From Ephydatia muelleri (taxonomy: Eukaryota > Porifera > Demospongiae > Spongillida > Spongillidae), in the NCBI GenBank assembly GCA_013339895.1, contig JABACO010000004.1, positions 6,583,582 to 6,647,581 of the forward strand: 64,000 nt of DNA. Reading direction: 5' to 3'. A program made the position numbers and the translations under genes. The notes under the pieces were generated by a model. That model worked only from the letters and a program-made list of their open reading frames with translations, had not been told where the DNA came from and made no database searches. The number at the start of each line of letters is the position of its first letter. Position 1 is the stretch's first letter. Below, one piece after another: positions 1-9,343 of this stretch.

Positions 1-304
1 TTGCATGCCCCAGTGGGTGTGTGCAGTCCTAACAGCTAGCACATGATGAGAATGTGGAAGTACATGACTTGCAGGTATGTGGGTGTGTCTGTGTGTCTGT
101 GTTTACATGTAGTATATGGGTTGTATATGCCCTAACATAACCCTGGCTAACAGAATTGCTGTTAGCGACTTTCCCAATGTGAACTGATCCTTAGTATGAC
201 ATTGGAAACGTGTGGAGTGCTTGGATCCACATGTTCCACAGAGAACACTCCAGTTAACACGGCCGCAGTGAGACAGAGAGATGGAATCTGAATGCTAGGG
301 GGAT
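1..304 (+). repeat. Tail module of an upstream duplicated unit
   Basis: The window opens with TTGCATGCCCCAGTGGG followed by a GT-rich stretch and a roughly 200-bp segment that recurs almost unchanged at 8,698, 26,958 and (start only) 63,873. In the other three places it follows a TRIM-NHL gene, so this copy probably marks the 3' end of one more unit lying to the left of the window. It runs into an assembly gap. No coding potential is seen. Confidence 0.85.
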
Positions 305-404
305 NNNNNNNNNNNNNNNNNNNNNNNNNNNNNNNNNNNNNNNNNNNNNNNNNNNNNNNNNNNNNNNNNNNNNNNNNNNNNNNNNNNNNNNNNNNNNNNN
401 NNNN
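305..404. other. Assembly gap (100 N)
   Basis: Exactly 100 N, the conventional size for a gap of unknown length. It joins a tail module on the left to the middle of a tyrosine-recombinase fragment on the right. Block-2 sequence expected between these parts (as seen before units B and C) is missing and may lie in the gap. Confidence 0.98.
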
Positions 405-727
405 TAGATCGTACATCCCGTGGAAAGCTGTTTCGGGCAATAGTACTGACAAAGGAAGGAGAGAGTTTGCATAATGCTGGTGGCCTCAGCTACTCTAGTC
501 TAAGGGAGCTATTGCTGGATAAGATAGCAAAGCTTGGGTTTGACCCTGCATTGTTTGGTATGCATAGCCTTCCTGCAGGGGGTGCCATAGCGGCAGCCAA
601 TGCTGGTGTGCAGGATACGCTATTTAAGCGGCATGGTTGCTGGAAATCAGAATCTGCCAAAGATGGGTATGGGAAGGATTCAGCCCAGAGATGGTTGGAG
701 TTCTCAAAAGACCTAGGCATATAACTC
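405..727 (+). pseudogene. Tyrosine recombinase fragment, C-terminal part (unit A)
   Basis: Two reading frames joined by a one-base shift near 467-474 encode the C-terminal catalytic half of a phage-integrase-fold tyrosine recombinase of the kind carried by DIRS/Crypton-like elements. Visible are H-S-L-P-A-G-G-A, then A-N-A-G-V-Q-D, K-R-H-G-C-W-K-S and the tyrosine in K-D-G-Y. The family motif is H-x-x-R; here the arginine position is proline. The 5' part is lost in the gap. It matches the more complete copy at 53,507-54,299, including the P substitution. The frame break and the changed residue argue for a dead relic carried along by segmental duplication. Confidence 0.8.
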
Positions 728-1189
728 GACCTTTTCTTTGTACATCTATGTGGTTGTGTGTTTATTTGTTGCAGGAGTACACAATGGCACTAAACCTATT
801 TGATATTGTGAGGTAGTGCTGTACTCGGGGCAGGAGGAGGGAGTGTAATGATACCCTTATTGTGTTTTGATATGTATTGTTGGCAGGTCTGGAGAGTGGA
901 AGGTTCCTTGACAATGACATAGACCATGAAGATTGGCTGGAGAGCAAATGATGGACATAGAACTTTGTGGGTTGTGTGCAACTGTTGTAATCTGGTATGG
1001 GAGTGGTGTTTTCAGTCATGCTTTGGCTTTAATCCTAGAAGATGGCCCCACTCCCACTCAAAGTGTGTATGTCCGTCTATCTGTATGTGGGAGTGTATGT
1101 TTTGTAATTTGTTCTTTTCTGTGTTTGTGTGTGATTTTGTGTTTGTGTGACAATGTGCACAACGAACATTTAACCAATCTGACTTGGGG
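728..1189. repeat. Post-recombinase segment of the unit (non-coding)
   Basis: Non-coding segment shared by unit A, the partial unit at about 16,240-16,620 and unit C at about 54,300-54,770. It carries the recurrent stretch TTGATATGTATTGTTGGCAG followed by a GT/TG-rich end. Short ORFs are open in several frames but are not kept between copies, so I see no gene. Confidence 0.7.
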
Positions 1190-1965
1190 TAAGGGTGTGT
1201 GATATGCTGTACAGGGGAATAGGGAGGGAACAGGAAATGACATTGGAACATTTCTAATTATTGTACAATCAGTTTACTTGTTAATACTGGTACCTCTTTG
1301 GTGCAGTGCAGTATAGTATGGAACACAAGCAGAGAATGATGATCTCTCACACAAGTACAGTTGAATTACACTGTTGAGAGAGGCATTAAAAATTTGTTCC
1401 TGCATTTTAACAGAAGATGAGTGTGAAATAATAACATTGATATTTTAATAAGGTCATTTTTATACATTCACGTGATATTAAGTCATTTTCAAAACATTCA
1501 CGTGATCGCGCGACCTCGAAGTTGTGCACAAGTAAACTGCTCGACACATGGAAACGTTGGAGCCAAAGAATAGGTAAATCATTATTGTTTAAACTGGGTG
1601 GGTAAAATGGTGTGAAGTTCATTATCCTAGCTAGTGTTTCTCACAGTGCAGTAGAGGCTAGTACATTTCAGTTGCGTTGTAAGGGTTAAACACATACTGT
1701 TCATGGCTTGTGTCATTGTCATTCTTCGGCGGTGCATTTGGATAATGGACGTGATTTTTTAATGCATTGGAACATCACACTGTGTACGCACGTTTACACC
1801 CAACGCTCTCCGGGTGACGAGGGAAGGGAGAGCGACACAAGATGCATCGCGCTACGGTTCCCTCTTACATGTACCATATATATGCTTGTACCAGCGTGAC
1901 GCGACATACCATGGCATGCATTTGTACATGCAGGGCTGCGTGGTCGTCGACGCGTAAGATCGATA
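1190..1965 (+). repeat. Dispersed repeat Rep-1, unit A copy
   Basis: About 0.75 kb that recurs at 20,440-20,960 and 54,770-55,545, and in a diverged form (Rep-2) at 10,590, 17,590 and 52,185. Landmarks in order are GGGAATAGGGAGGGAACAGG, CATTCACGTGATCGCG, GTAAGGGTTAAACAC, CCCAACGCTCTCCGGGTGAC and GTACCAGCGTGACGCGAC. Open frames across the right half are not kept between copies. No terminal inverted repeats or poly(A) tail were found, so the element class is unknown. Confidence 0.75.
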
Positions 1966-2770
1966 ATTAATAACACCTAATTAACACCGGCAATCCTTGC
2001 TAAGGTATAGAATCCACACAAATTAAGACATACATACACTTCTGGATCTAAGTATTCAGTTTTTTTCTCAGTACCTTGGCCTTCTGCAGGTTCTTCTTTT
2101 GCGCTGATTTGTATCTTTCTATCCATGCTGTGGATGTAATGTACTAACACAATAATGAAAGGCATAGGTAGCGGTGGAAAGATGATAAAGGTACAGATAA
2201 TAAATTATTGCCAAACATTCTCAAACATTGAAGCAAAGCAGATAAGACAATTGCTCATAATGGTTTATCCAACTAGTATAACTGTCAAACAACACAGAGA
2301 ACACGTAAAAGTGGACAATGCATATGCCTACTATTGGGAAAAAGCGCTTCTTTCTGCCTTGGTCGACCCGAATCCACCCCTTTTGGCAGGTTCAGAAATG
2401 GGACTTGCACGCATAGCCCGCAGGCTTGAATGGCGCACGTGATGAGTTTCCAATGTAATGCAATAATGGAGACTGCAGAATGTATTCACTAAAGTGTAAC
2501 CAATCAACTAAACTACATAGATGAGCGTTTTTAGTTCTTGTGCTTTCACATCACGATTACACTTCCAATCTGTTTAATCCATCTCAAGGAGTCAGACTCT
2601 TTCCAATCTCGCTTTCCGCCAGTATTGTTAGCTGGCACAGACATAATTCGATCCTATGTGGCTTTTCAGCTGGCCATAAGTCTAAGCCACAACTACCGGC
2701 TTGGTGGAGGACAGGTGAAGGGGCAGGTGGAACACTAGCCTGCAGAGGGTGTTGTGGCCTCTTTCTATCA
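1966..2770. other. Shared flank of unit A, no convincing gene
   Basis: Homologous to 21,845-23,060 and 56,846-57,870, but unit A has lost about 600 bp that contain a conserved ORF (22,045-22,282 in unit B). A frame is open from 2,155 to 2,442 but is interrupted in the other units. I call it non-coding. Confidence 0.6.
2600..2770 (+). repeat. Left copy of a local ~175-bp duplication
   Basis: The stretch from TTTCCAATCTCGCTTTCCGC to GTTGTGGCCTCTTT occurs here and again at about 4,313-4,490. Units B and C have it once (22,900-23,060 and 57,708-57,870). The two copies bracket a 1.5-kb insertion that includes a non-LTR retrotransposon. Confidence 0.8.
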
Positions 2771-3128
2771 TCCCCTTCAACTGAGGAAGCATAATCCACT
2801 GACGTCTCTTCTGCATTATTCAGAGAAGATTCTGAATATATTTTTAGTGGAAGACCTCAACAAGAAAATCGACGTGTCTTCTTTGTCTCCTTGCCACTCT
2901 CCACCATACAGCTGTAACTTTGTAAGTCCTATACGTTCTTCAAGAAAGCAAAGGCCACACCTGAATTCTTATTCAGAAGGATCGCTAACTAAAGACAACA
3001 GTTCTGCTTCTTCACGAATTACGTGATCTCTAACACACTATAATCTACCATTGCTTGATCCAGCGAGTAAAGGCCAGCCTTCCTAAAGCCAAATTAGAGT
3101 AAAACGGCAGCTTCAGTTACAATGGCCC
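2771..3128. other. Unit-A-specific segment with a 90-codon open frame
   Basis: Not found in units B or C. A plus-strand frame is open over about 2,754-3,026 with a serine/proline-rich end, but it starts inside the duplicated segment and has no recognisable domain. It ends before a run of AT repeats that marks the 3' end of the minus-strand retrotransposon. I do not call a gene. Confidence 0.4.
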
Positions 3129-4121
3129 TTAGATATATATATATTTATTAACCATCAATTATAATATTATAATACTTCAACAAAAATAAAAATAGTACAC
3201 AGCATACACTTAGACAAAAATAAATAAATTAATTAATTAATTAATAGTTGCATTGGAATGAGCATTTATCAGTGAGGAAAATGAGAGAGGCCAGCTCCAT
3301 CATCCATGCCATGTCCATATCTCCATTTTACCCTGGATCCCCGCAAGCAAAGGTTTGTTGCACGCAAAATAGCAAAAGCCATTCTGGCACGAACCCATCC
3401 CATTACTTCAGAATGTGACTTCTCCCACTTCACCGCAATTTGGTCACACAGGCGCTTCATCAGGTGTTGTGCATCGTGACCCAATACTCCATCTACAGAG
3501 ACTACAAAGGGTGTAAATGAAGCACGTCTATCTTCAACAGCTGCTGAGTATTTTCTTTTCTTTTCCTGTTCTGCTGAACATAGCACAGCATCAACAGTGC
3601 AACTAGCATAGGACTGGGTGTCAGTGTCTACGACACGAACATCTAGCAACGCCGCAGTTTGTGGCTGCCACACTCCTCGTATGCTGAGGTCAGCCATTAA
3701 AGCTGGTCTACCACTGGAATCATCTGCTTCCTGTACAATGGGTTCTCTTACAACATCTTTGTACACAATAGCTGCCAAATCACCTAGAGCATCTCGCACT
3801 TCATTATGGCGCTGGGTAACAAGGCCACCTTTTTTACAATCAAGAGCATGTTGGAAGCTGAATTCTTCTCCACAACCATCACAATGCCCTGGCGTTTTAA
3901 GAAGAGGCCGATGGTAACGTAGTGAAAGTGCATCTCTAAACTCAACAGAGGAGAGATCAAAAAGGTTGCAAGCAATTGGCATAACAGTAAGCCAAGCAGA
4001 TGTTTTTCCATCAATTGCTCGCTGGACTGCACGTCTCGTATCATTACCCAAAGAAACCAGCACTGAATCACACTCCATTGTTTGCATCATAGCAAGTTCC
4101 TTGTGTTTCTCAGTTTTGACC
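3129..4121 (-). mobile_element. 5'-truncated non-LTR retrotransposon (3' end)
   Basis: A minus-strand segment whose coding part (3,269-4,121) is the C-terminal end of a non-LTR retrotransposon protein, followed by an AT-rich 3' tail with TTAA/ATTA and TA repeats (3,129-3,260). The 5' side breaks off at about 4,121 inside Rep-1-type sequence (ATGCATGTACCAGCG). Truncation at the 5' end with a short repeat tail at the 3' end is typical of target-primed reverse transcription. No clear target-site duplication was found. Confidence 0.75.
3269..4121 (-). pseudogene. Non-LTR retrotransposon protein, C-terminal zinc finger and nuclease-like region
   Basis: An open frame of about 284 codons runs from the truncation point to the stop at 3,269; a further 46 codons upstream (to 4,258) are read-through of flanking repeat and not native. 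Visible features are W-L-T-V-M-P-I, a C-x2-C-x7-H-x3-C zinc finger (H-C-D-G-C...H-A-L-D-C), G-L-V-T-Q-R-H-N-E-V-R-D, then A-D-L-S-I-R-G with L-L-D-V-R-V-V-D-T-D, and V-M-G-W-V-R-A-R-M near the end. A zinc finger followed by a PD-(D/E)xK-like region is the layout of the restriction-like-endonuclease non-LTR clades (R2/NeSL type); the exact clade is inference. The reverse-transcriptase core is missing, so this copy cannot be autonomous. Confidence 0.7.
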
Positions 4122-4312
4122 GATATGCATGTACCAGCGTGACGTGACATACCATCTACATGCAGGACTGCATGGTAATAATACATCAGACAACAACACA
4201 TGTGCACAATGTATTCGTACAATGTGCTCTCCTCACTGCAAACGTAATCATCGGGCACAACAAATATGCCTATTGCAGTTGAAGGGTTAATCCAGTGTAA
4301 CGAAGAAGACTT
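4122..4312 (+). repeat. Displaced Rep-1 3' fragment
   Basis: Matches 20,865-21,200 and 55,452-55,830 in units B and C (GTACCAGCGTGACG... AATAATACATCAGACAAC ... CTGCAAACGTAATCATCGGG). In those units it is continuous with Rep-1; here it is separated from Rep-1 (1,190-1,965) by more than 2 kb, so unit A has been rearranged around the retrotransposon. Confidence 0.7.
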
Positions 4313-4490
4313 CTTTCCAATCTCGCTTTTCGCCAGTATTTTTATTTTCTATATAGCTGGCACAGACATAATTCGATCCTATGTGGCTTTTCAGCTGGCC
4401 ATAAGTGTTAGCCACAAGTACTGGCTTGGTGGAGGACAGGTGAAGGGGCAGGTGGAACACTAGCCTGCAGATGGTGTTGTGGCCTCTTTG
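4313..4490 (+). repeat. Right copy of the local ~175-bp duplication
   Basis: Second copy of the 2,600-2,770 segment, with an insertion of about 12 bp (around TTTTATTTTCTATATAGC) and a few substitutions. This copy continues into the segment shared with units B and C and is therefore probably the original one. Confidence 0.8.
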
Positions 4491-4773
4491 CCTCAATTGC
4501 CATACTCCCCCACAGCCAATGACATGCAGGACCAACCAACTCCTGGCATTAGGGTCCATTGGAGTGGAGCTTGTGGTCCTCATCTGCATAGGCTTCCCTA
4601 TCCTGTTGACACGACTCACCCAAGATGGCAGAGCAGTGGTGATGTAATGGTGATATCTAATGTGGCAGGTTTGCCTCTGTTCCTTCCAGCAACGAGAATG
4701 TCAGCAGGTGTGGTGTGTGTGGTCTCTTGTTATGCCATGACCCTTCTCCACACTAACTGTTCATCATGTTGGC

Positions 4774-4941
4774 ATGACAACAGAGGTCAACGACCACATC
4801 CCACATGCAGTAAGGGTTTATGGCCACATCTCCCTCATGCCTTCAGGTCACGGCATGGTGTCCAAGTGGATCAAGAGCAGTATCTGGGCAAAATCACGAA
4901 CAAACACATGCCTTAAATCATCTGCTGGTTGTGGAAATTAA
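4774..4941 (+). CDS. Short conserved ORF upstream of TRIM (unit A), uncertain
   Basis: A 55-codon ORF starting M-T-T-E-V-N-D-H-I-P-H-A-V. The same frame is open at 23,345-23,527 and 58,096-58,278 (60 codons each). Between A and B the first 39 codons show three synonymous changes and one replacement, a mild hint of constraint; the C-terminal part differs. No domain is recognised. It could be an exon, an upstream ORF, or chance in recently duplicated DNA. Confidence 0.25.
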   Translation: MTTEVNDHIPHAVRVYGHISLMPSGHGMVSKWIKSSIWAKSRTNTCLKSSAGCGN

Positions 4942-5905
4942 ATTTTAAAAAGAAATTTCAAATCAAGAGACGTTCGTTGGTATAGCATATCAATAATTGT
5001 AATTAAATTTCTAAAGACGGGCTTCAAACGATCCAGACATTGCGTCAATTGTATTTTATGTATTTAACAATTTTTCAAATTGTGTCAATGGATTTTTTTT
5101 ATTTTTTATTTTTTATTTGTACACAGTATGTTTTTTTTCTTTTTTTTTTTCAGAAACTGTCTATCTATATAACCCTCAAAATCTGCTTCCAAACTAATCA
5201 CTATTGTTAACCTACATGAACATGTGTGGGCAAAGTGTGTACTTAATGATGATGTTTTTATGTATTTGTTTTGTAATAGTATTTCTTTCACTTAGGTATG
5301 GCTAGAAATTTGTACTGTTTGTTAATCAGTATCCATTTGATACTAAAATTCAATTCTGGTTTAACAAATTCAGCAAATTGATTATGTTTTGAAAATAACT
5401 TATTGTCTATGTTTTATCGACTTCATATATATTCCATCTTACATAACTAGCTATGAATTCATCAGGTGTCTGGATTCCTGTACTGCAATACTAACCCTGC
5501 TGCTGTATCGCATCATATATCACCTAATGTTGATTAGCATACTGATTATGTTTTGAAAATAACCTATTAGACCTCGTTATGGACACGACCAGGTTTAGGT
5601 AACCTCATGCAAGCACTAACAGAATTGCCTAAGACATAGACTACAGTGGTAGTTAACTCTTTGGCTGCTATAAGTCAATAGTTACTCGATCCTTCTGTTT
5701 CTGTGATTGAGGACCACACCCAAGTGGTCTTTTATATTCCATCTTGCGTAACTAGGTGTCTATACTGCAATACTAACCCTGCTGCTGTATTTCACCTGCC
5801 CTTTTTAATGTTGATTTGAATCGGCTAAACAATTCAAGTTTTTTGTAGGGACTGCATAAGCTGCTAAATTTAGCTATTGTACTCTTCACTACCAACAGTG
5901 TGGTT
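4942..5905. other. 5' flank of TRIM-NHL gene A
   Basis: AT-rich, with no ORF worth calling. It contains an imperfect internal duplication: CATAACTAGCTATGAATTCATCAGGTGTC...CTGCAATACTAACCCTG at about 5,440-5,515 and a shorter version at about 5,745-5,790. The last 40 bases before the ATG (TTTAGCTATTGTA, then CTTCACTACCAACAGTGTGG) are kept in units B and C and should hold the 5' UTR. No clear TATA box was found. Confidence 0.6.
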
Positions 5906-8095
5906 ATGGAGAAACCCTTTCCACACATTACCTGTGGTGTGTGCTCCAAGCCCTACAATGATCCAAGAACTCTGCCATGTTTACATTCTTTCTGTCTACA
6001 ATGTCTCCATCATGAGATAGAGAAAAGTGGTTCCCAACAAATGTTCCAATGTCCCATCTGTGAACAAAACACCAGCATCTCAGTGGGAGGGGCCAGTGTT
6101 CTCCCTCAGAACCTCCATCTTGGATTTGAAGTAGAGGTAGCAGTGTACATGTCCAAGATGACCAGTAACAGTGATGTAGCATGTAACCAATGTGCTGAAG
6201 GAAGCAGTGATCCTGCAGTGGTGTTCTGTTGTGCTTGCCATCACTTCCTGTGTGCCTTCTGCCTTGAACACCACAAGCGCAATCGAATATGGTCCAGACA
6301 CAGAATTGTTGGACTGGACCAAGAGGGAGCCAGACAACTGCACACCACCATGAAGCCAAGAGATTATTACTGCTCTCAGCCTAACCATGAGGACAATAAA
6401 TTGAATTTTTATTGTGAGACTTGTAGCTTGCTGGTATGCCTTCACTGCACTACAGTTACCCACAAAAGCCACTCTGTGAAGGAAATATCCACAGTAGCAA
6501 AGACCCATCAAATGGAAATCTCAGGAGCACTTGAAGATGCAAAAGAGGTTGTGACAAAGCTGACTGGAGCCATTGATGAAAATAACAGGATAATAGAACA
6601 AGTGGAGACATCCAAACGAACTGCTTTCTTGGCCATCAACCAAGCCTTTGAAATACTTCAGCAAAGATTGGAAGAAAGAAAAAGGACACTATTGTCAGAG
6701 TTGGAGGCCATTTCACTGTCCAAGACAACAGCTCTGACCCTCCAGAAGGAACAGTTTGAGAAGATGGTTGGAGACATTGGTCACTACACTGATATGGCCT
6801 CCCAGATCCTGCAGACCCACACTGACCATGAGATTGTAGCATTGGGAGGACTCATACCCACTGAACTGCAGGCCACCCTCAAGAGCATTTCCCTCACTCC
6901 AAACCAACACAGCAACATATCAGTGTCTGTGAAAACAGATGATCTTATCAGACAACTGTCCAAATTAGGAAACATTTTTGACTTTTATCCTTCTCCATCT
7001 TCATGCACATGGATGTCCACATCAGTAGCCAGGGTGGGGACCAGGTACCATGTTAAGGTACAAAGCAAGACCTCAAAGGGGGAGGAGTACCCACATGGTG
7101 GTGTCAAGGTGAAGGGTGAGATGAGGTCCAAGTCCCATAATGGAGCAGTTGTGTATGGAGAGGTGGAGGACCACAGGGATGGTACCTACACCATCACCCT
7201 CACCCCTCAAACTGCTGGTCCTCACCAGCTCCTCATCACAATGGATGGTCAGCATGTACAGAATAGTCCTAATGACCTTGATGTGAGGTCTAAACGTGAC
7301 TACCGTACCTTATGTAATGCCCAACAAGTGATCCAGTGTAATAGGCCATATTGTGTAGCCATCCATGACAATGGAGACATCTATGTAGGGAGCTATGATC
7401 ACTGCATTTATGTGTTTGATCAAACAGGTCAACTGAAGAATACCATAGGTAGTAGGGGAAGTGGTGATGGTCAGTTCTCTTCTCCATGGGGTATATCCAT
7501 CAAGAGAGATGTGTTGTATGTTGCTGATACTGGCAACCATCGTGTACAGAAGCTGACATCAAGTGGAAAGTTCCTTCATAAGTTTGGTCAGGAGGGATCA
7601 GGTCAGGGACAGTTCAATAGTCCAGTGGCTGTCATCATTGACTCCAACAACAAACTGATTGTGTCTGACTATAATAACTATAGGATACAAATATTCAATG
7701 AAAATGGTGGTTGGTTATTAACCATAGATGATAATGGCTCAGGCAATCATAGTTTTCAGTCTCCATGGGGTCTTGACTTGGACCCTCAGGGAAACATTCA
7801 TGTTGCAGCCCATGGTTCAGACACTATCAAAGTGTTTAGCAAAGAAGGTGTGTATGTCAGAATGTATGGTGATCCTGATCATCCCAGTGGAATAGCCATT
7901 GATGGTGAAGGTTACAGCCTTGTCAGTGAGTTTGGTGGCCATTGTCTCTCCATCTATGATCCTGAGGGGAACAAGATCCACACAGTGGGGAATCTGAAGC
8001 ATCCCTATGGTACTGCACTAGATCCCAGAGATGGCAGTGTGTTCATTGCTAACTATGGTGCTAAAACTGTATTGAAGTATTGTGTAAATATTTGA
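5906..8095 (+). CDS. TRIM-NHL protein (RING, B-box 1 and 2, coiled coil, filamin, NHL), unit A
   Basis: An intronless 729-codon gene for a TRIM protein with the layout of the TRIM2/TRIM3/TRIM71 class. The RING-HC finger spans residues 10-52 (C10, C13, C25, H27, C30, C33, C49, C52), which suggests E3 ubiquitin ligase activity. B-box 1 is about 93-132; B-box 2 is about 156-189 with C156, H161, C170, C178, C181, H186 and H189. A coiled coil (about 195-300) should dimerise the protein, a filamin/ABP280-type repeat follows (about 355-461, P-H-G-G-V near its middle), and NHL repeats run from about 475 to the end (W-G-I-S-I, D-T-G-N-H-R-V-Q). NHL propellers in this class bind RNA or protein; the partner here is unknown. 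ATG 5,906 is chosen because it is shared with unit C and sits four residues before the RING. Relative to unit B it lacks three codons near residue 326. Confidence 0.93.
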   Translation: MEKPFPHITCGVCSKPYNDPRTLPCLHSFCLQCLHHEIEKSGSQQMFQCPICEQNTSISVGGASVLPQNLHLGFEVEVAVYMSKMTSNSDVACNQCAEGSSDPAVVFCCACHHFLCAFCLEHHKRNRIWSRHRIVGLDQEGARQLHTTMKPRDYYCSQPNHEDNKLNFYCETCSLLVCLHCTTVTHKSHSVKEISTVAKTHQMEISGALEDAKEVVTKLTGAIDENNRIIEQVETSKRTAFLAINQAFEILQQRLEERKRTLLSELEAISLSKTTALTLQKEQFEKMVGDIGHYTDMASQILQTHTDHEIVALGGLIPTELQATLKSISLTPNQHSNISVSVKTDDLIRQLSKLGNIFDFYPSPSSCTWMSTSVARVGTRYHVKVQSKTSKGEEYPHGGVKVKGEMRSKSHNGAVVYGEVEDHRDGTYTITLTPQTAGPHQLLITMDGQHVQNSPNDLDVRSKRDYRTLCNAQQVIQCNRPYCVAIHDNGDIYVGSYDHCIYVFDQTGQLKNTIGSRGSGDGQFSSPWGISIKRDVLYVADTGNHRVQKLTSSGKFLHKFGQEGSGQGQFNSPVAVIIDSNNKLIVSDYNNYRIQIFNENGGWLLTIDDNGSGNHSFQSPWGLDLDPQGNIHVAAHGSDTIKVFSKEGVYVRMYGDPDHPSGIAIDGEGYSLVSEFGGHCLSIYDPEGNKIHTVGNLKHPYGTALDPRDGSVFIANYGAKTVLKYCVNI

Positions 8096-8106
8096 ACATG
8101 ATTGAA

Positions 8107-8183
8107 ATTAAAGTTTATATGGTCAACTGTGTTGAGAAATGTGCAGTTCTCTATATGCCAGTCAATTACCAGTATTAAATAAA
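8107..8183 (+). promoter_or_regulatory. Polyadenylation signals of TRIM gene A
   Basis: ATTAAA at 8,107-8,112, twelve bases after the stop codon, and AATAAA at 8,178-8,183 followed by a T-rich stretch. Unit B keeps both; in unit C the second is TATAAA. The conserved 3' region supports a short 3' UTR. Confidence 0.6.
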
Positions 8184-8403
8184 TGTATTATATTTATCTC
8201 GTCCTTCATACATGGTATTAATAACTCAACCAAAATGGGGCAACTGACTAACCAGTTTTTACTTAATGTTTTTTATGTTTAATGCTTTGTTGCTCCATGA
8301 ATTCATTACTCGTGTCCATGTACACTTGTTATGTAACCATTTTGGCTAATCATTATATTGGCAGAATGGTAGTTTATGATCCCTAATCCCATGTGGCATT
8401 GAC

Positions 8404-8667
8404 ATGAGTCTGGGGGTGTGTCCGGTACGTATGTACAACATTGTGTGTGGTGATATGGCACTGCCCACTCACACCACCCAGAGTTTTGCATTGTCCTTGT
8501 ATAGGAAATGGGCTTTAAAAGGAATAGACAATCTCACCAGTGTCACTACTCGCTTGTCTCAGGTTTGCTCATGTGCACTACAGGAATGTCTTGCATGCCA
8601 TAGCAGCCCAGTTCATCGGTTAACTAGGGCTAAGTACTTTAAACAATATCCAATCCGAGTCTATTAA
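8404..8667 (+). CDS. 87-codon ORF downstream of TRIM (unit A), uncertain
   Basis: An ATG-initiated frame starting M-S-L-G-V-C-P-V-R and ending K-Q-Y-P-I-R-V-Y. It is open in all three units (26,680 and 61,701). It is cysteine-containing, without signal peptide or known domain. Nearly all the differences I compared between copies change an amino acid, which does not suggest purifying selection, so it may be open only because the duplication is young. Confidence 0.25.
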   Translation: MSLGVCPVRMYNIVCGDMALPTHTTQSFALSLYRKWALKGIDNLTSVTTRLSQVCSCALQECLACHSSPVHRLTRAKYFKQYPIRVY

Positions 8668-8697
8668 TTAATGGTGGTGTCCCCAGCCCCTTCCCTC

Positions 8698-8772
8698 GGG
8701 TTGCATGCCCCAGTGGGTGTGTGCAGTCCTAACAGCTGGCACATGATGAGAATGTGGAAGTACATGACTTGC

Positions 8773-8828
<56 letters not shown>

Positions 8829-9130
8829 ATGTAGTATATGGGTGTATAACCCTAACCCTGGCTAACAGAATTGCTGTTTCCAAGTTTCCCACTACTTTCA
8901 AAGTGAAGTGATCCTTAGTATGGCATTGGAAACGTGTGGAGTGCTTGGATCCACATGTTCCACAGAGACGCTCCAGTTGACACGGACGCTGTGAGACAGA
9001 GAGTTGGAATCTGAATTCTAGGGGAGATATGGCAGAACTTGTGAGAGCTATGTGGGAGACATCTTGAGATTCTTATATAGCGGGATGTAGCTTGAGCTGA
9101 GCAAGGGGGGAGAGGTTATAATGGAGGGCA
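8698..9130 (+). repeat. Tail module of unit A
   Basis: Begins GGTTGCATGCCCCAGTGGG, includes a (GT)n tract (8,775-8,825), then CCTAACCCTGGCTAACAGAATT, GTGGAGTGCTTGGATCCAC and ends GGGCAATGGAGGCTATAAGG. Also seen at 1-304, 26,958-27,394 and 63,873-64,000. The GT tract differs greatly in length between copies. Non-coding. Confidence 0.85.
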
Positions 9131-9187
9131 ATGGAGGCTATAAGGTTGGAGGTGTGTATATATGAGAATGAATATGCGATGTGTGTA

Positions 9188-9343
9188 TCTCTTGTGCTTC
9201 TGCATGGAGTGTGTCTGTTGTCCTTCTGCATGGAGTGTGTCTCTTGTCCTTCTGCATGGAGTGTATCTCTTGTCCTTCTGCATGGGGTGTGTCTCTTGTC
9301 CTTCTGCATGGAGTGTGTCTCTTGTCCTTCTACATGGTGTGTT
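9188..9343 (+). repeat. Minisatellite, 26-bp unit, six copies
   Basis: Tandem copies of CTCTTGTCCTTCTGCATGGA plus GTGTGT. The copies differ by single substitutions. The period is not a multiple of three and the frames through it are not meaningful. Confidence 0.9.

Noticed and set aside
1684..1965. Rep-1/Rep-2 as a tRNA-derived SINE
   Set aside because: I found no A and B box promoter pair in the right spacing and no 3' tail; the class remains unknown.
3269..4258. Taking the whole 329-codon frame as the retroelement protein
   Set aside because: The first 46 codons are encoded by reverse-strand Rep-1-type sequence that is present without the retroelement in units B and C.
5900..5905. Start of TRIM gene A at an upstream GTG codon (and likewise 59,143 in unit C)
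   Set aside because: GTG is not a usual start in animals, and an ATG in frame follows two codons later in both genes.
9188..9343. CRISPR-like array
   Set aside because: Units are head-to-tail without unique spacers; this is a eukaryotic minisatellite.
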